The notes under the pieces were generated by a model. That model ran no database searches and was not told the DNA's origin. It saw nothing but the letters and a program-made list of their open reading frames with translations. Below are positions 61,367-62,721 of a DNA stretch of 64,000 nucleotides, in pieces (position 1 is the first letter of the stretch; the number at the start of each line of letters is the position of its first letter). Made by a program: the position numbers and the translations under genes. The DNA is taken from contig CM045746.1 in the NCBI GenBank assembly GCA_024760905.1, positions 14,292,966-14,356,965 on the forward strand, written 5' to 3'. This DNA comes from Plotosus lineatus. Its lineage: Eukaryota; Chordata; Actinopteri; Siluriformes; Plotosidae.

Positions 61367-62351
61367 CATATTAGAGTAACAACCCCACCATTATTTGCGG
61401 TGGTTGCGTTCCGCCCCTTCCTGCGGATCCTGAAAATTCGTGAATTACTGATGCGGTTATAAAACCCTATGTATGATAATACATGTGCTAAAATACGCTT
61501 CTTAACGTAAAAACCCATGCCAAATCAAATGTGCGAATCAGATGATTCGCTGTGGCGACTCCCGAGAAAAGGAAAAAGCCGAAAGGAAAAGAAGAAAGAA
61601 GAAGAAACACATTCTATAGACAGTCTTACTCATTAATACAGTTATAATGCAGTAAAATGTTGTAATGATTAAATAAAAACTTTTTAATTTTGTACTGTGA
61701 TAATATTTATGAATAAATAAAGCGCTTAGGCTCCTTATCAGAAGCTAGAGAAGACGCAGGGTGTTTGAGTGACATCATAGGGTGTAAATAATCATTTAAA
61801 ACACACTAAAACCCCCCTGTGAATTCACAATTCAAGCAATCACGTTGATGACATGTGCGCGATGGAGGAAAAAAAAGAGGTGTACACATCATCTGCAACC
61901 AATCAGTAGGAGGGAGAAACAAAAGTTCTCAGCCATTGGATAAATTTGAATTATGTGCCAGTAACTTTTGGGTTTGCTGCTAATCTGCAAGTATGCGGGG
62001 CCGTGACCGCCGAACCACGAATGGGCAAGGGCTTACTGTATTATTATTATTATGATGATGATGATGATGATGATTATTATTATTGTTATAATCATTATTA
62101 TTATTTACTGCTTTACTAGAACAAGTTTATTGACAAAAAAAATACTACTTTGTTTTACGTTCATTGTTGGTTTCCAGAAGCAGAAAGGTGAGATGGACTC
62201 ATCGCAGTTCCAGGACATAGAAGATCCAGAATATGTGGACTTTCGTACAGAAGCTATGCTTCAGAAACAACGCCAGCTCGAGTGCTTTGCTAAAGCTTCT
62301 GAAGCCTACAGGCAAGGTCGCAAAGATGTGGCCAGTTTCTACGCTCAGCAG
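15783..62351 (+). CDS. n4bp2: N4BP2 gene, 13 coding exons (C-terminus beyond window)
   Basis: N4BP2 is a large vertebrate protein that binds the NEDD4 ubiquitin ligase; published work on the mammalian protein reports ATP binding, 5'-polynucleotide kinase activity and, through the SMR domain, nicking endonuclease activity. The thirteen exons join in phase to 1543 codons: CUE domain (about 49-90), P-loop kinase (about 360-520, Walker A 366-374, STDD 390-393, DNTN 433-436), a long acidic/serine-rich middle with the FLGDWP motif, a second CUE-like stretch (about 1030-1070), a third (about 1423-1470) and DUF1771 (about 1501-1543). Human N4BP2 is about 1770 residues, so SMR exons should lie right of 64000. 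All introns have GT-AG ends, and about 90% of the span is intron filled with transposons. No inactivating change was seen. Confidence 0.95.
16015..16231 (+). other. N4BP2 intron 1, proximal part
   Basis: Intron starting with GTGAGT. No regulatory element was identified, although a CACGTGACACTAATC word containing an E-box (CACGTG) occurs near 16187. Confidence 0.4.
16232..16412 (+). mobile_element. SINE family S1, 3'-truncated
   Basis: tRNA-like head GGTGGTCTAGTGGATAGGGC with B box GGTTTGAGTCC, followed by the CAGTGCCGCTAACTA and GAGAGGCATGTAAAAGAACC segments. The copy ends abruptly near 16412 without the RTE-like tail. Confidence 0.7.
16413..16645 (-). mobile_element. SINE family S3 fragment
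   Basis: 'AGGGCCAACATACGCACACC', 'GGAGGAGACTGGAGTACC' and 'GGGGAGAATGTG' match the S3 body in its inverted orientation. It abuts the truncated S1 head on the left and the S4 SINE on the right. Confidence 0.55.
16648..17165 (+). mobile_element. SINE family S4, split by an S1 insertion
   Basis: Left part 16648-16805 has a tRNA-like head (GGGGTGGCTTATTGGTTAAG, B box GGTTCAATCCCC), ACCATTGTTGGGCCATTGAG and GTAAGTTGCTCTGAATAGG. The right part resumes at 17131 with AATAGGAGCATAGACC and ends AAATGCTGCAAATTTA. The two parts share the 15-bp duplication made by the inserted S1 element. Confidence 0.75.
16806..17130 (-). mobile_element. SINE family S1, full length, inverted, with target duplication
   Basis: Read on the minus strand it has the complete order: tRNA-like head (GGTGGTCTAGTGGTATAGGG, B box near GGGGGTTCGAGTCC), CAGTGCAGCTAACTGGG, the GAGAGGCATGTAAAAG body, GGAAGGGCATCCGACC, and the tail GAAAAAGCCGAAAGGAAG. 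A 14-of-15 direct repeat AATAGGARCATAGAC flanks it (16791-16805 and 17131-17145). Confidence 0.85.
17166..17597. repeat. N4BP2 intron 1: S3-like fragment and LINE 3' region
   Basis: 17180-17395 contains S3-type words (CCGGGAAGCAAACCCAGGTC, GACCATCACAGGGCAACAC, CACACCTGGAGCAATTTG). 17397-17597 contains TTCAAGATTCAAGAG, a word common in fish LINE 3' regions, and may be the 3' UTR of the minus-strand LINE that follows. Confidence 0.4.
17598..17655. repeat. GT microsatellite, 58 bp
   Basis: Uninterrupted GT dinucleotide run next to the 3' end of the minus-strand LINE. Confidence 0.95.
17690..19480 (-). mobile_element. L2/Rex1-like LINE, reverse transcriptase region, split by a SINE
   Basis: On the minus strand from 19480: [56 protein letters not shown] (RT catalytic block with FVDFSSAFN), [17 protein letters not shown], then after the SINE the C-terminal [20 protein letters not shown] and [15 protein letters not shown]. 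Frameshifts and a short deletion near 18815 break it. The endonuclease part is missing. It occupies much of N4BP2 intron 1. Confidence 0.8.
18278..18520 (-). mobile_element. tRNA-derived SINE (family S7) with 9-bp target duplication
   Basis: Minus-strand start GGGGATTTAGCTCAGTTGG is a textbook tRNA A-box region, and the B box GGAATTCGAATCC lies at 18456-18468. The body includes GCGCATTGAGCATACG and GCGCTATACGAGAATCC, then a TAA/ATA-rich tail. The direct repeat CTCTCTGTA (18269-18277 and 18521-18529) flanks it. It sits within the RT frame of the L2-like LINE. The acceptor-stem pairing of a true tRNA is absent. Confidence 0.85.
19485..19675 (-). mobile_element. SINE family S3 fragment
   Basis: Contains TGCATGTTTTTGGACTGTGG, GGGAGAACATGCAAG and TTTGAACCCAGGATCATC, the tRNA-like end of S3. 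It directly abuts an S2 SINE. Confidence 0.65.
19676..19992 (-). mobile_element. SINE family S2, left part of a copy split by a transposon
   Basis: On the minus strand this is the S2 tail (CCATGACCCTAATTCGG) and body up to the head segment GGATCACTGATCCTAAGG. The missing tRNA-like start is found at 22620-22641 (GGGCAGTGGTGGCCTAGTGG on the minus strand), so the element between, 19993-22619, was inserted into it. Confidence 0.8.
20061..20196. repeat. CA microsatellite, about 136 bp, interrupted
   Basis: CA run with AAACAC and ACTCACTC interruptions, inside the TA-flanked transposon and directly before its reading frame. Confidence 0.95.
20209..20724 (+). CDS. Mobile-element protein N-terminus (SWIM/YqaJ-type resemblance), truncated
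   Basis: Begins [11 protein letters not shown] after the CA tract. A region near residues 40-115 ([51 protein letters not shown]) resembles, from memory, the N-terminal part of transposon proteins that carry SWIM zinc-finger and YqaJ recombinase domains in fish and invertebrates. A TACAGTACAG tandem stretch replaces the next part; [10 protein letters not shown] then resembles the following segment, and TAA closes it at 20722. The SWIM and YqaJ catalytic parts are absent. Function is unknown; it may be an accessory protein of the transposon. Confidence 0.45.
   Translation: MASTTTDNDSESKICESVEGKSNDTITLSDIVNHLTGHHRAWYLSKIKQLGFADPYLMPQSMFRNVLECDHSSLPAFAYLDLCTYLVHGPSPFTGKELKGYKSMEAYKYFVGGFVSCMQQWKPGTWKRDYSTVQYSTVQYHLITAKVRVLSPNRATQTSAYAIINYNYHCL
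20837..20899. repeat. Perfect 22-bp inverted repeat with 19-base loop
   Basis: 20837-20858 and 20878-20899 are exact reverse complements (ATAGCCACCATATAATGATA at the start of the left arm). They could form a stem of 22 pairs. It lies between the truncated reading frame and the Tc1 insertion inside the TA-flanked transposon. Confidence 0.9.
21002..22505 (+). mobile_element. Tc1-like transposon (Tc1-A), nearly complete
   Basis: Long inverted terminal repeats of about 100 bp (GGGGCCAATAAGTATTGGGC on the left; the complement of CCCAATATTTATTGGCCCC on the right, closing CACTG|TA). Spacing and size (1.5 kb) fit a fish Tc1. The left-most 4-5 bases are mutated, so the TA duplication is visible only on the right. 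It is inserted within the TA-flanked transposon. Confidence 0.9.
21288..22454 (+). pseudogene. Tc1 transposase (DD34E), frameshifted near the C-terminus
   Basis: The frame starts [20 protein letters not shown] with the paired-type helix-turn-helix domains (residues about 1-110, including the GRPR-like SGAPCK linker), then the catalytic triad [15 protein letters not shown] and PIENLW with the usual spacing. After '[13 protein letters not shown]' a deletion shifts the frame: the canonical [12 protein letters not shown] ending is present in another frame and terminates at 22288-22290, while this frame reads through to 22454. The enzyme would cut and paste DNA at TA sites; this copy probably encodes an altered tail. 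Confidence 0.85.
22620..22641 (-). mobile_element. Right remnant of the split S2 SINE
   Basis: TACCACTAGGCCACCACTGC completes, on the minus strand, the tRNA-like start of the S2 SINE at 19676-19992. Confidence 0.75.
22740..23200 (-). mobile_element. Two decayed S3 SINE fragments
   Basis: 22740-22890 (CCACTAGACCATCAGAGCGC, ACTCACATCCACACTTAAATG) and 23030-23200 (CACTCCCATTCACACATAGC, GGGAGGAAACTGGAGTACAGG) carry S3 words. A C-run at about 22925-22946 separates them. Confidence 0.45.
23563..24460 (+). CDS. n4bp2: N4BP2 exon 2 (residues 78-376)
   Basis: Acceptor TTTGTTTCTTAG. The first residues [13 protein letters not shown] complete the CUE domain begun in exon 1. A Ser/Pro/Gln-rich linker follows, then [25 protein letters not shown] (366-374) is the Walker A loop of the polynucleotide-kinase domain, with Lys372 and Ser373 expected to hold ATP and magnesium. 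The donor is CCAG|GTATTT. The frame could be read open upstream to 23466, but the splice junction K|VENAM fixes the start. Confidence 0.92.
24461..26428 (+). other. N4BP2 intron 2, left part, mostly unassigned
   Basis: About 2 kb of intron with no coding exon. The only structure noted is the palindrome at 25439-25484. Confidence 0.5.
25439..25484. repeat. 46-bp perfect palindrome, no loop
   Basis: The arms meet without a spacer at GAACA|TGTTC; the outer ends are TTCCATGAACG and CGTTCATGGAA. All 23 positions pair; one mismatch then one more pair extend it to about 50 bp. The centre GAACATGTTC fits the RRRCWWGYYY pattern of a p53 half-site, which may be chance. Confidence 0.95.
26429..26604 (+). 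mobile_element. LINE-A endonuclease fragment, plus strand
   Basis: TTGTTGCCTCCCGTCTTG through GACAGTTCAGAGTAC matches the plus-strand LINE-A copy at about 50653-50825. It lies in the opposite orientation to the LINE-A reverse transcriptase part that begins at 26605. Confidence 0.7.
26605..27263 (-). mobile_element. LINE-A copy A, C-terminal reverse transcriptase part
   Basis: Minus-strand frames read [54 protein letters not shown] and [19 protein letters not shown], matching the RT downstream of the FADD box in the copy at 50004-53379. Several frameshifts are present. The upstream part of the same copy continues at 30658, across the RTE insertion. Confidence 0.8.
29620..30268 (+). mobile_element. 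L2-type LINE 3' end with ATCT tail, inserted in the RTE
   Basis: Plus-strand codons read [20 protein letters not shown] and [15 protein letters not shown], the terminal part of an L2-group RT. A 3' UTR follows, with TAATAAAGCTCTATCTGTC and the ATCT repeat. The RTE endonuclease text continues on both sides (…GAACACACAGTATA before; TTCACCTTCCTCCTCTGCAT after). It is 5'-truncated. Confidence 0.75.
30188..30263. repeat. ATCT/GTCT microsatellite
   Basis: Alternating CTGT and CTAT tetramers, the 3' tail of the L2-type LINE. Confidence 0.95.
30658..32290 (-). mobile_element. LINE-A copy A, endonuclease and first half of RT
   Basis: Minus strand from about 32290: [20 protein letters not shown] (endonuclease start), [27 protein letters not shown] text, [20 protein letters not shown], then RT blocks [33 protein letters not shown] and [20 protein letters not shown]. 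Several frameshifts and deletions. Together with 26605-27263 it forms one dead copy split by the RTE. Confidence 0.8.
32584..33118 (+). mobile_element. MITE-1 family, full length
   Basis: Ends CAGGGATCCCTCACTTTTTG and AAGTAGCAAGGGATCCCTG form inverted terminal repeats; TA follows on the right. The interior shares ATAATATCAATAAATACATA-type and ACAATTAAACATTCAAAA words with eight other copies here. No protein is encoded. Size and TA target suit a pogo/Tigger or Tc1-type MITE. Confidence 0.8.
33288..33412 (+). CDS. n4bp2: N4BP2 exon 3 (residues 377-419)
   Basis: Acceptor CTGTTACAG, donor AGAG|GTAAGA. It reads [20 protein letters not shown] and [16 protein letters not shown] is the conserved substrate-binding segment of the P-loop kinase. 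Phases (2 in, 1 out) fit the neighbours. Confidence 0.92.
33680..33930 (-). mobile_element. SINE family S2, lacking the tRNA head
   Basis: Starts with the tail complement (CCTAATTTAGGGTCACAGG), then the shared body GCCATAGACAGTGAGAGTC, and ends near TAATAGTGGGTTCTG. Confidence 0.7.
34089..34416 (-). mobile_element. SINE family S2, full length
   Basis: Minus strand: head GGGGCAGTGGTAGCCTGGTG and B box GGGTTCAAGCCCC, shared body, and tail CCTTAATTAAGATTAAGCAG. It ends at TTTCTGAACTGC on the plus strand. Confidence 0.8.
34417..35000 (+). other. N4BP2 intron 3, unassigned
   Basis: AT-rich intron with no recognised frame or repeat. Confidence 0.5.
35001..35677 (-). mobile_element. MITE-1 family, inverted, with internal insertion
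   Basis: Its right end GAAAGTGAGGGATCCCTG and left end CGGATCCCTCTCTACTTCGC fit the family ends. About 35228-35460 does not match other copies and is probably an insertion or divergent segment. It faces the next copy head to head. Confidence 0.75.
35694..36115 (+). mobile_element. MITE-1 family copy
   Basis: CAGGGATCCCTCACTTTCTG to AAGTAGCGAGGGATCACTG, with TA on both sides. It lacks part of the interior. Only 16 bp separate it from the inverted copy to the left. Confidence 0.8.
36116..36723 (+). other. N4BP2 intron 3, distal part
   Basis: AT-rich intron leading to exon 4; nothing else recognised. Confidence 0.5.
36724..36812 (+). CDS. n4bp2: N4BP2 exon 4 (residues 419-448)
   Basis: Acceptor TATTTTCAG, donor TTTG|GTAAGC. 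It reads [20 protein letters not shown] and WEMKPYVFL, the kinase segment with the conserved DNTN motif (433-436). Confidence 0.92.
37190..37625 (-). mobile_element. Highly decayed Tc1-like relic
   Basis: On the minus strand 37570-37622 reads [18 protein letters not shown], close to the [16 protein letters not shown] block of Tc1 transposases. The rest carries Tc1-like words but many stops. It is in intron 4. Confidence 0.5.
37809..37885 (+). CDS. n4bp2: N4BP2 exon 5 (residues 449-474)
   Basis: Acceptor TTGTTTCAG. It reads [18 protein letters not shown] and ends TKPRELE plus two bases. The donor is GAA|GTATAG, weaker than the others but it gives the correct frame into exon 6 (K|RTKHGV). Confidence 0.88.
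38063..39098 (-). mobile_element. SINE family S5, split by a block holding an S6 SINE
   Basis: 38063-38387 carries S5 words (CCAATTCCCACCAATTAAG, GATGCCCATGATTGG, GTGTGTGACAAGCAAGG), and 39015-39098 carries the tRNA-like end (TTGAACGTGCGGTCTCC, TCAATGTGCCACTCAAGAGC). Between them, 38388-39014 is an insertion containing the 1483-1625-type repeat and an S6 SINE. Confidence 0.6.
38590..38884 (-). mobile_element. SINE family S6, tRNA-derived
   Basis: Minus-strand start GGGGCCGGTGGTGTAGTGG and B box GAGTTCGAATCCC are tRNA-like. The body ends with GGCTCGGGTGTAAAAACCC. A partial relative is at 10283-10405. Confidence 0.75.
39155..39270 (-). mobile_element. SINE family S1, tail-only fragment
   Basis: GGGGTCGCCACAGTGAATG, GGCATAGGTTTTTACGTCGG and ATGCCCTTCCTGACAC represent the RTE-like segments of S1, inverted. 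Confidence 0.7.
39303..39624 (+). mobile_element. SINE family S1, lacking the first part of the head
   Basis: Begins at the B box (GGGGGTTCGAGTCCC) and runs through the body and GGAAGGGCATCCGACG to GAAAAAGCCGAAAGGAAG, followed by a GACAGACAG tail and an AT tract. Confidence 0.85.
39646..39702. repeat. AT microsatellite, 57 bp
   Basis: Uninterrupted AT run between two S1 SINEs, bordered by GT and AC runs. Confidence 0.95.
39727..40052 (+). mobile_element. SINE family S1, full length
   Basis: Head GGGGCAGTGGTGGCCTGGTG, B box GGGTTCAAGTCCC, then CAGTGCAGCTAACTGGG, the shared body, GGAAGGGCATTCGACG and the tail TTCGCTGTGGTGACCCC. It ends with GAGAAAAAGGG and an AT-rich tail. Confidence 0.85.
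40071..40480 (+). mobile_element. MITE-3 family, left-end fragment
   Basis: GTAGGCCCTTGACTATTCGC also starts the repeat at 55472 and, inverted, ends the one at 62037. The right end was not found, so the extent is approximate. Confidence 0.45.
40481..40829 (+). other. N4BP2 intron 5, unassigned, with a YY1-like word
   Basis: Contains TTCCAAGATGGCGCTGCC at about 40552-40569, a YY1-type promoter word. Otherwise not assigned. Confidence 0.4.
40830..41114 (-). mobile_element. MITE-1 family, inverted, 5' part
   Basis: Contains TTAATGTTTAATTGTTATTA and ends ACCGCGGAAAGTGAGGGATC then CCTG at 41114. An S1 SINE follows directly. Confidence 0.75.
41115..41465 (-). mobile_element. SINE family S1, full length, with perfect 17-bp target duplication
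   Basis: All S1 parts are present in the inverted order, from the tail CTTCCTTTCGGCTTTTTCCC to the head CACTAGACCACCACTGCCCC. AAAGTGAGGGATCCCTG occurs exactly at 41098-41114 and 41466-41482. The target was the terminal repeat of a MITE-1 element. Confidence 0.9.
41483..41871 (+). mobile_element. MITE-1 family, left-truncated
   Basis: Starts inside the family at AATATCAATAAATACATATT and ends GAAATAGTGAGGGATCCCTG, followed by TA and a GT/AT tract. Confidence 0.75.
41904..41945. repeat. AT microsatellite
   Basis: AT run of 42 bp preceded by a GT run. Confidence 0.95.
42081..42138. repeat. CA microsatellite
   Basis: CA run of about 58 bp. The CATTTAATCCTAAGTAGGAT just upstream looks like an S2/S3-type tail, inverted. 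Confidence 0.95.
42448..42836 (-). mobile_element. SINE family S5, most complete copy
   Basis: Minus strand: TTGGCTCCCAATTGGCACAT (tRNA-like start), GCATGATATCGAAACCCAG, the body with CACTCACAGCCAGCCAATC, and the end GGGAATTGGATATGACTAAA. A homologous copy lies at 53733-54131. Confidence 0.65.
43192..43338 (+). CDS. n4bp2: N4BP2 exon 6 (residues 474-523)
   Basis: Acceptor TTCTTTTTATAG, donor ACAGA|GTGAGT. It reads [20 protein letters not shown] and [13 protein letters not shown], the end of the kinase domain (the RxxHGVxKEKIxxMLExY motif). Confidence 0.92.
43603..45893 (+). CDS. n4bp2: N4BP2 exon 7, large central exon (residues 523-1287)
   Basis: A single 2291-bp exon, the usual giant exon of N4BP2. 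It is acidic and serine-rich with likely disorder. Conserved islands are [11 protein letters not shown] followed by [17 protein letters not shown], and [20 protein letters not shown] with [11 protein letters not shown] (about 1030-1070), the last resembling a CUE helix bundle. The end [18 protein letters not shown] leads to donor CCCAG|GTAATT. The only in-frame stop is past the donor, at 45968, so splicing is needed to continue. Confidence 0.95.
45894..46183 (+). other. N4BP2 intron 7, proximal part
   Basis: Intron without a recognised element. Confidence 0.45.
46184..46256 (-). other. Exon-like open frame, minus strand, with strong donor
   Basis: ATG at 46256 opens [20 protein letters not shown] and ends DYFA plus one base at a strong donor, GCCG|GTGAGT. 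The 24 codons have natural composition. No matching downstream exon was identified. It is paired head to head with the plus-strand frame at 46580. It may be the first exon of an unknown transcript or part of a mobile element. Confidence 0.3.
46580..46668 (+). other. Exon-like open frame, plus strand, with strong donor
   Basis: ATG at 46580 (context CCAAAATGG) opens [20 protein letters not shown] and ends after 29 codons at donor ACCA|GTAAGT. The hydrophobic centre looks like a signal peptide. No second exon was recognised downstream. See the opposing frame at 46184-46256. Confidence 0.3.
46669..47465 (+). repeat. Intron 7 with fragment of the foldback repeat family
   Basis: About 46762-46912 carries ACGTGAGCAAGTGATAGCTG and GCGCCTACTTTCGGTGGAGC, words found in the foldback at 55703-55935. 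The remainder is unassigned. Confidence 0.45.
47466..47970 (+). mobile_element. MITE-1 family, full length with TA duplication
   Basis: CAGGGATCCCTCACTTTCCG to AAGTAAGGAGGGATCCCTG, with TA at 47464-47465 and 47971-47972. It is non-coding and lies in N4BP2 intron 7. Confidence 0.85.
47972..48388 (+). other. N4BP2 intron 7, distal part
   Basis: AT-rich sequence leading to the exon 8 acceptor. No element recognised. Confidence 0.5.
48389..48474 (+). CDS. n4bp2: N4BP2 exon 8 (residues 1287-1315)
   Basis: Acceptor CATGACTATAG, donor CCAA|GTAAGT. It reads [20 protein letters not shown] and HKWKETIQ, a conserved stretch ahead of the C-terminal helical region. Confidence 0.9.
48570..48615 (+). CDS. 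n4bp2: N4BP2 exon 9 (46 bp)
   Basis: Acceptor TTTTTGCTAG, donor GAGA|GTAAGT. It reads [15 protein letters not shown], phase 0 in and 1 out. The short size is supported by exact phase agreement with exons 8 and 10. Confidence 0.85.
48710..48927 (+). CDS. n4bp2: N4BP2 exon 10 (residues 1331-1403)
   Basis: Acceptor CATTCACCCAG, donor GAAG|GTAAAC. It reads [20 protein letters not shown] and [20 protein letters not shown], ending QVLQDSLEK. Confidence 0.9.
49009..49127 (+). CDS. n4bp2: N4BP2 exon 11 (residues 1404-1443)
   Basis: Acceptor TTATGTGTGTAG, donor CACAA|GTATGA. It reads [20 protein letters not shown] and [13 protein letters not shown], the first half of a CUE-like segment (LFP followed by the helix with FLRDIF) completed by exon 12 after an 8-kb intron. 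Confidence 0.9.
49360..49650 (-). mobile_element. SINE family S3, with expanded CA tract
   Basis: GGGTACACCCTGAACGACTT and CATATCAGGGCCAACACAC precede a CA run at 49432-49496, then CAGCCAGTTAGCCCATGGTAC. The S3 body normally has a short CACA stretch here that has expanded. Confidence 0.6.
49696..49758. repeat. AT microsatellite, 63 bp
   Basis: Uninterrupted AT run between poly-A and poly-T. Confidence 0.95.
50173..51231 (+). pseudogene. LINE-A endonuclease domain frame
   Basis: Residues from about 90: [20 protein letters not shown] (start of the APE-like fold), [65 protein letters not shown] (the GDFNAH metal-binding motif), [20 protein letters not shown] (RSMIDY-type) and [11 protein letters not shown] (SDHxLV). 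The catalytic motifs are intact. The domain nicks target DNA for reverse transcription. The frame ends at 51231 before reaching the RT because of a frameshift near 51180-51230. Confidence 0.8.
51624..53366 (+). pseudogene. LINE-A reverse transcriptase frame, 580 codons open
   Basis: RT blocks in order: [100 protein letters not shown], the catalytic [13 protein letters not shown], then [20 protein letters not shown] and a C-terminal part with [15 protein letters not shown]. The region 51232-51623 linking it to the endonuclease is spread over other frames, so no single protein is made. Confidence 0.85.
53733..54131 (-). mobile_element. SINE family S5
   Basis: GAGCTCCCGAGTGGCACATC on the minus strand is a tRNA-like start. 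The body words GATGCTGGCGATTGCTGTGA and TGAGTGACAAGGAAGCGAGC match the copy at 42448-42836. Confidence 0.65.
54132..54799 (+). other. N4BP2 intron 11, unassigned
   Basis: No recognised element; small open frames lack domain features. Confidence 0.45.
54800..54950 (-). mobile_element. hAT element, left-end fragment, inverted
   Basis: Read on the minus strand it starts CAGTGGTTCTCAAATAGTGG at 54950 and follows the hAT copy at 62722 through AAAGTGTAATTG and ACATCCACTGCAGTAG. It breaks off near 54800. Confidence 0.75.
54951..55471 (+). other. N4BP2 intron 11, with S2/S3-type tail fragment
   Basis: 55290-55380 contains GCGACCCTAATTAAGATTAA and GCGGTTCAGAAAATGAATG, the S2/S3 tail. The rest is not assigned. 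Confidence 0.5.
55472..56030 (+). repeat. MITE-3-type repeat containing a foldback
   Basis: Begins CAGTAGGCCCTTGACTATTT. The centre (55703-55935) forms a long imperfect hairpin described separately. The right end is undefined. Confidence 0.5.
55703..55935. repeat. Foldback: inverted arms of about 115 bp
   Basis: Left arm GTGAGGCGCTCCACCGAAAG..CAAGTGAGCAAGTG..GAGTACT; right arm starts AAGTATTCAACGCG, then CACTTGCTCACTTGAAAG, and ends GCCTACTTTCGGCATCACG. The arms are imperfect complements, with a loop of about 4 bases near 55820. Confidence 0.8.
56031..57187 (+). other. N4BP2 intron 11, distal part, unassigned
   Basis: AT-rich. A minus-strand open frame of 70 codons at 56840-57052 ([20 protein letters not shown] at its start) has fairly natural composition but no recognised domain or splice context. 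Confidence 0.4.
57188..57314 (+). CDS. n4bp2: N4BP2 exon 12 (residues 1443-1485)
   Basis: Acceptor TTTTTAAATACAG, donor AAAAG|GTAAGA. It reads [20 protein letters not shown] and ends TPSKEK. It completes the CUE-like segment from exon 11. Confidence 0.9.
57497..59023 (-). mobile_element. Tc1-like transposon (Tc1-B), right end truncated
   Basis: The inner terminal repeat (ACTAAAACCACCCAAACATT, AACAATGACAGAAGGGGGAG) is present at 57610-57700 and inverted at 58925-59015. The outer 100 bp exists only on the left (CAGTGGTATGAAAAGTATCTG). A C-run of about 19 bp lies at 57730-57748. Confidence 0.85.
57645..58747 (-). pseudogene. Tc1-B transposase, frameshifted
   Basis: Begins [20 protein letters not shown] at 58747; helix-turn-helix domains with [21 protein letters not shown] base gain or loss in an A-run near 58372 moves the frame, which resumes as [20 protein letters not shown]. 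The catalytic residues are in [15 protein letters not shown] and PIEMLW (DD34E). The C-terminus [11 protein letters not shown] runs into the expanded homopolymer. It does not encode a functional enzyme as it stands. Confidence 0.85.
59101..59181 (+). promoter_or_regulatory. Cluster of CAAGATGGC words
   Basis: CAAGATGGC occurs near 59105, 59133 and 59151, with a related CAATATGGCG between them and CAAGATCCC after. This is the core of the YY1 recognition site. They are within a transposon, and activity is unknown. Confidence 0.5.
59640..60840 (-). mobile_element. Tc1-like relic (Tc1-C) split by a MITE-1
   Basis: Minus strand 60060-59835 reads [20 protein letters not shown] and NLPRED, the N-terminal helix-turn-helix of a Tc1 transposase, with strong decay. 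60482-60840 carries the 5' UTR and terminal words (GTAGAAGTGTTCTTTGGTG, GGGGGTGAATACTTGCAAG) of the same lineage. The MITE lies between the two. Confidence 0.6.
60076..60481 (+). mobile_element. MITE-1 family, right-truncated
   Basis: Starts CAGGGATCCCTCATTTTCC after TA. The interior words are shared; it lacks the right terminal repeat. A C-run at about 60148-60165 is included. Confidence 0.75.
60969..61302 (-). mobile_element. SINE family S3, full length
   Basis: Plus-strand order: tail complement (TTTCTGAACCGTTTAATCC, TAATTAAGC), GGGCAGTTCGCCAGGCCATC, ACACAACCATTCACACTCAC, GCATGTTTTTTTGGACTGTG, GGAGAACATACAAACTCC, then the tRNA-like end GGGAATTGAACCCAGGACC and GATGAGCTAACCACTACA. It defines the family used for the fragment calls. 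Confidence 0.75.
61317..61366. repeat. ATT microsatellite
   Basis: About 16 ATT units directly after the tRNA-like end of the S3 SINE. Confidence 0.95.
61376..62037 (-). mobile_element. MITE-3-type repeat with S1 tail insertion
   Basis: The minus-strand end CAGTAAGCCCTTGCCCATTC lies at 62037 next to TA. Interior AAACACATTCTATAGACAGT and CTTACTCATTAATACAG match 56035-56090. The left end may be near ACCCCACCATTATTTGCGG. An S1 tail interrupts it at 61506-61605. Confidence 0.5.
61506..61605 (+). mobile_element. SINE family S1, tail-only fragment
   Basis: CGTAAAAACCCATGCCAAAT, GATTCGCTGTGGCGACTCCC and AAAAGCCGAAAGGAAAAG, then a GAAGAAGAAG tail. It is 5'-truncated within the RTE-derived portion. 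Confidence 0.8.
62041..62103. repeat. TTA/GAT trinucleotide tract
   Basis: TTATTATTA followed by GAT repeats and TTATTATT just upstream of exon 13. Confidence 0.9.
62178..62351 (+). CDS. n4bp2: N4BP2 exon 13 (residues 1486-1543), DUF1771
   Basis: Acceptor GTTGGTTTCCAG, donor CAGCAG|GTCTTA. It reads [20 protein letters not shown] then [20 protein letters not shown], the DUF1771 helical motif that precedes SMR domains in this family. The following exon (HGxK-type helix and SMR domain with the LDLHG motif) was not found up to 64000, so it lies beyond the window. Confidence 0.92.
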
Positions 62352-62478
62352 GTCTTATACACACTCTAGTGAAAGAACTATATTGCAAGTTTCTTGTTTG
62401 ACAGTAATGATACATTTATAAAACTCCTGTGGCGGTGTAATAATTACTTTGGTATTAACATAATTATTTCATGCAGTA

Positions 62479-62713
62479 CAGACGCTCCCTGACTTACGTT
62501 TTTAATTGGTTCCGGATGGCCGAACGTAAGTTGAAAGTGAACGTAAGTTGTTACAGTGACGTATGATGCTCATACTATACTGTATATCCATAAATACCAT
62601 TACTGTATCTCATAAAACACCTCTAAGTCAATTATTATGAACATAACATTGTAAAATAATATCAAATAATATCAAAATTAATTTCAAATAAGTCACTTAT
62701 TTGTACCAAGTTA
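62479..62713 (+). mobile_element. Possible MITE left end (CAGACGCTCCCTGACTTACG)
   Basis: The start resembles other Tigger/Zaphod-like terminal repeats, and ACGTAAGTTGAAAGTGAACG contains internal repetition. No matching right end was found before the hAT at 62722. Confidence 0.35.
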
Positions 62714-62721
62714 CTTTACAT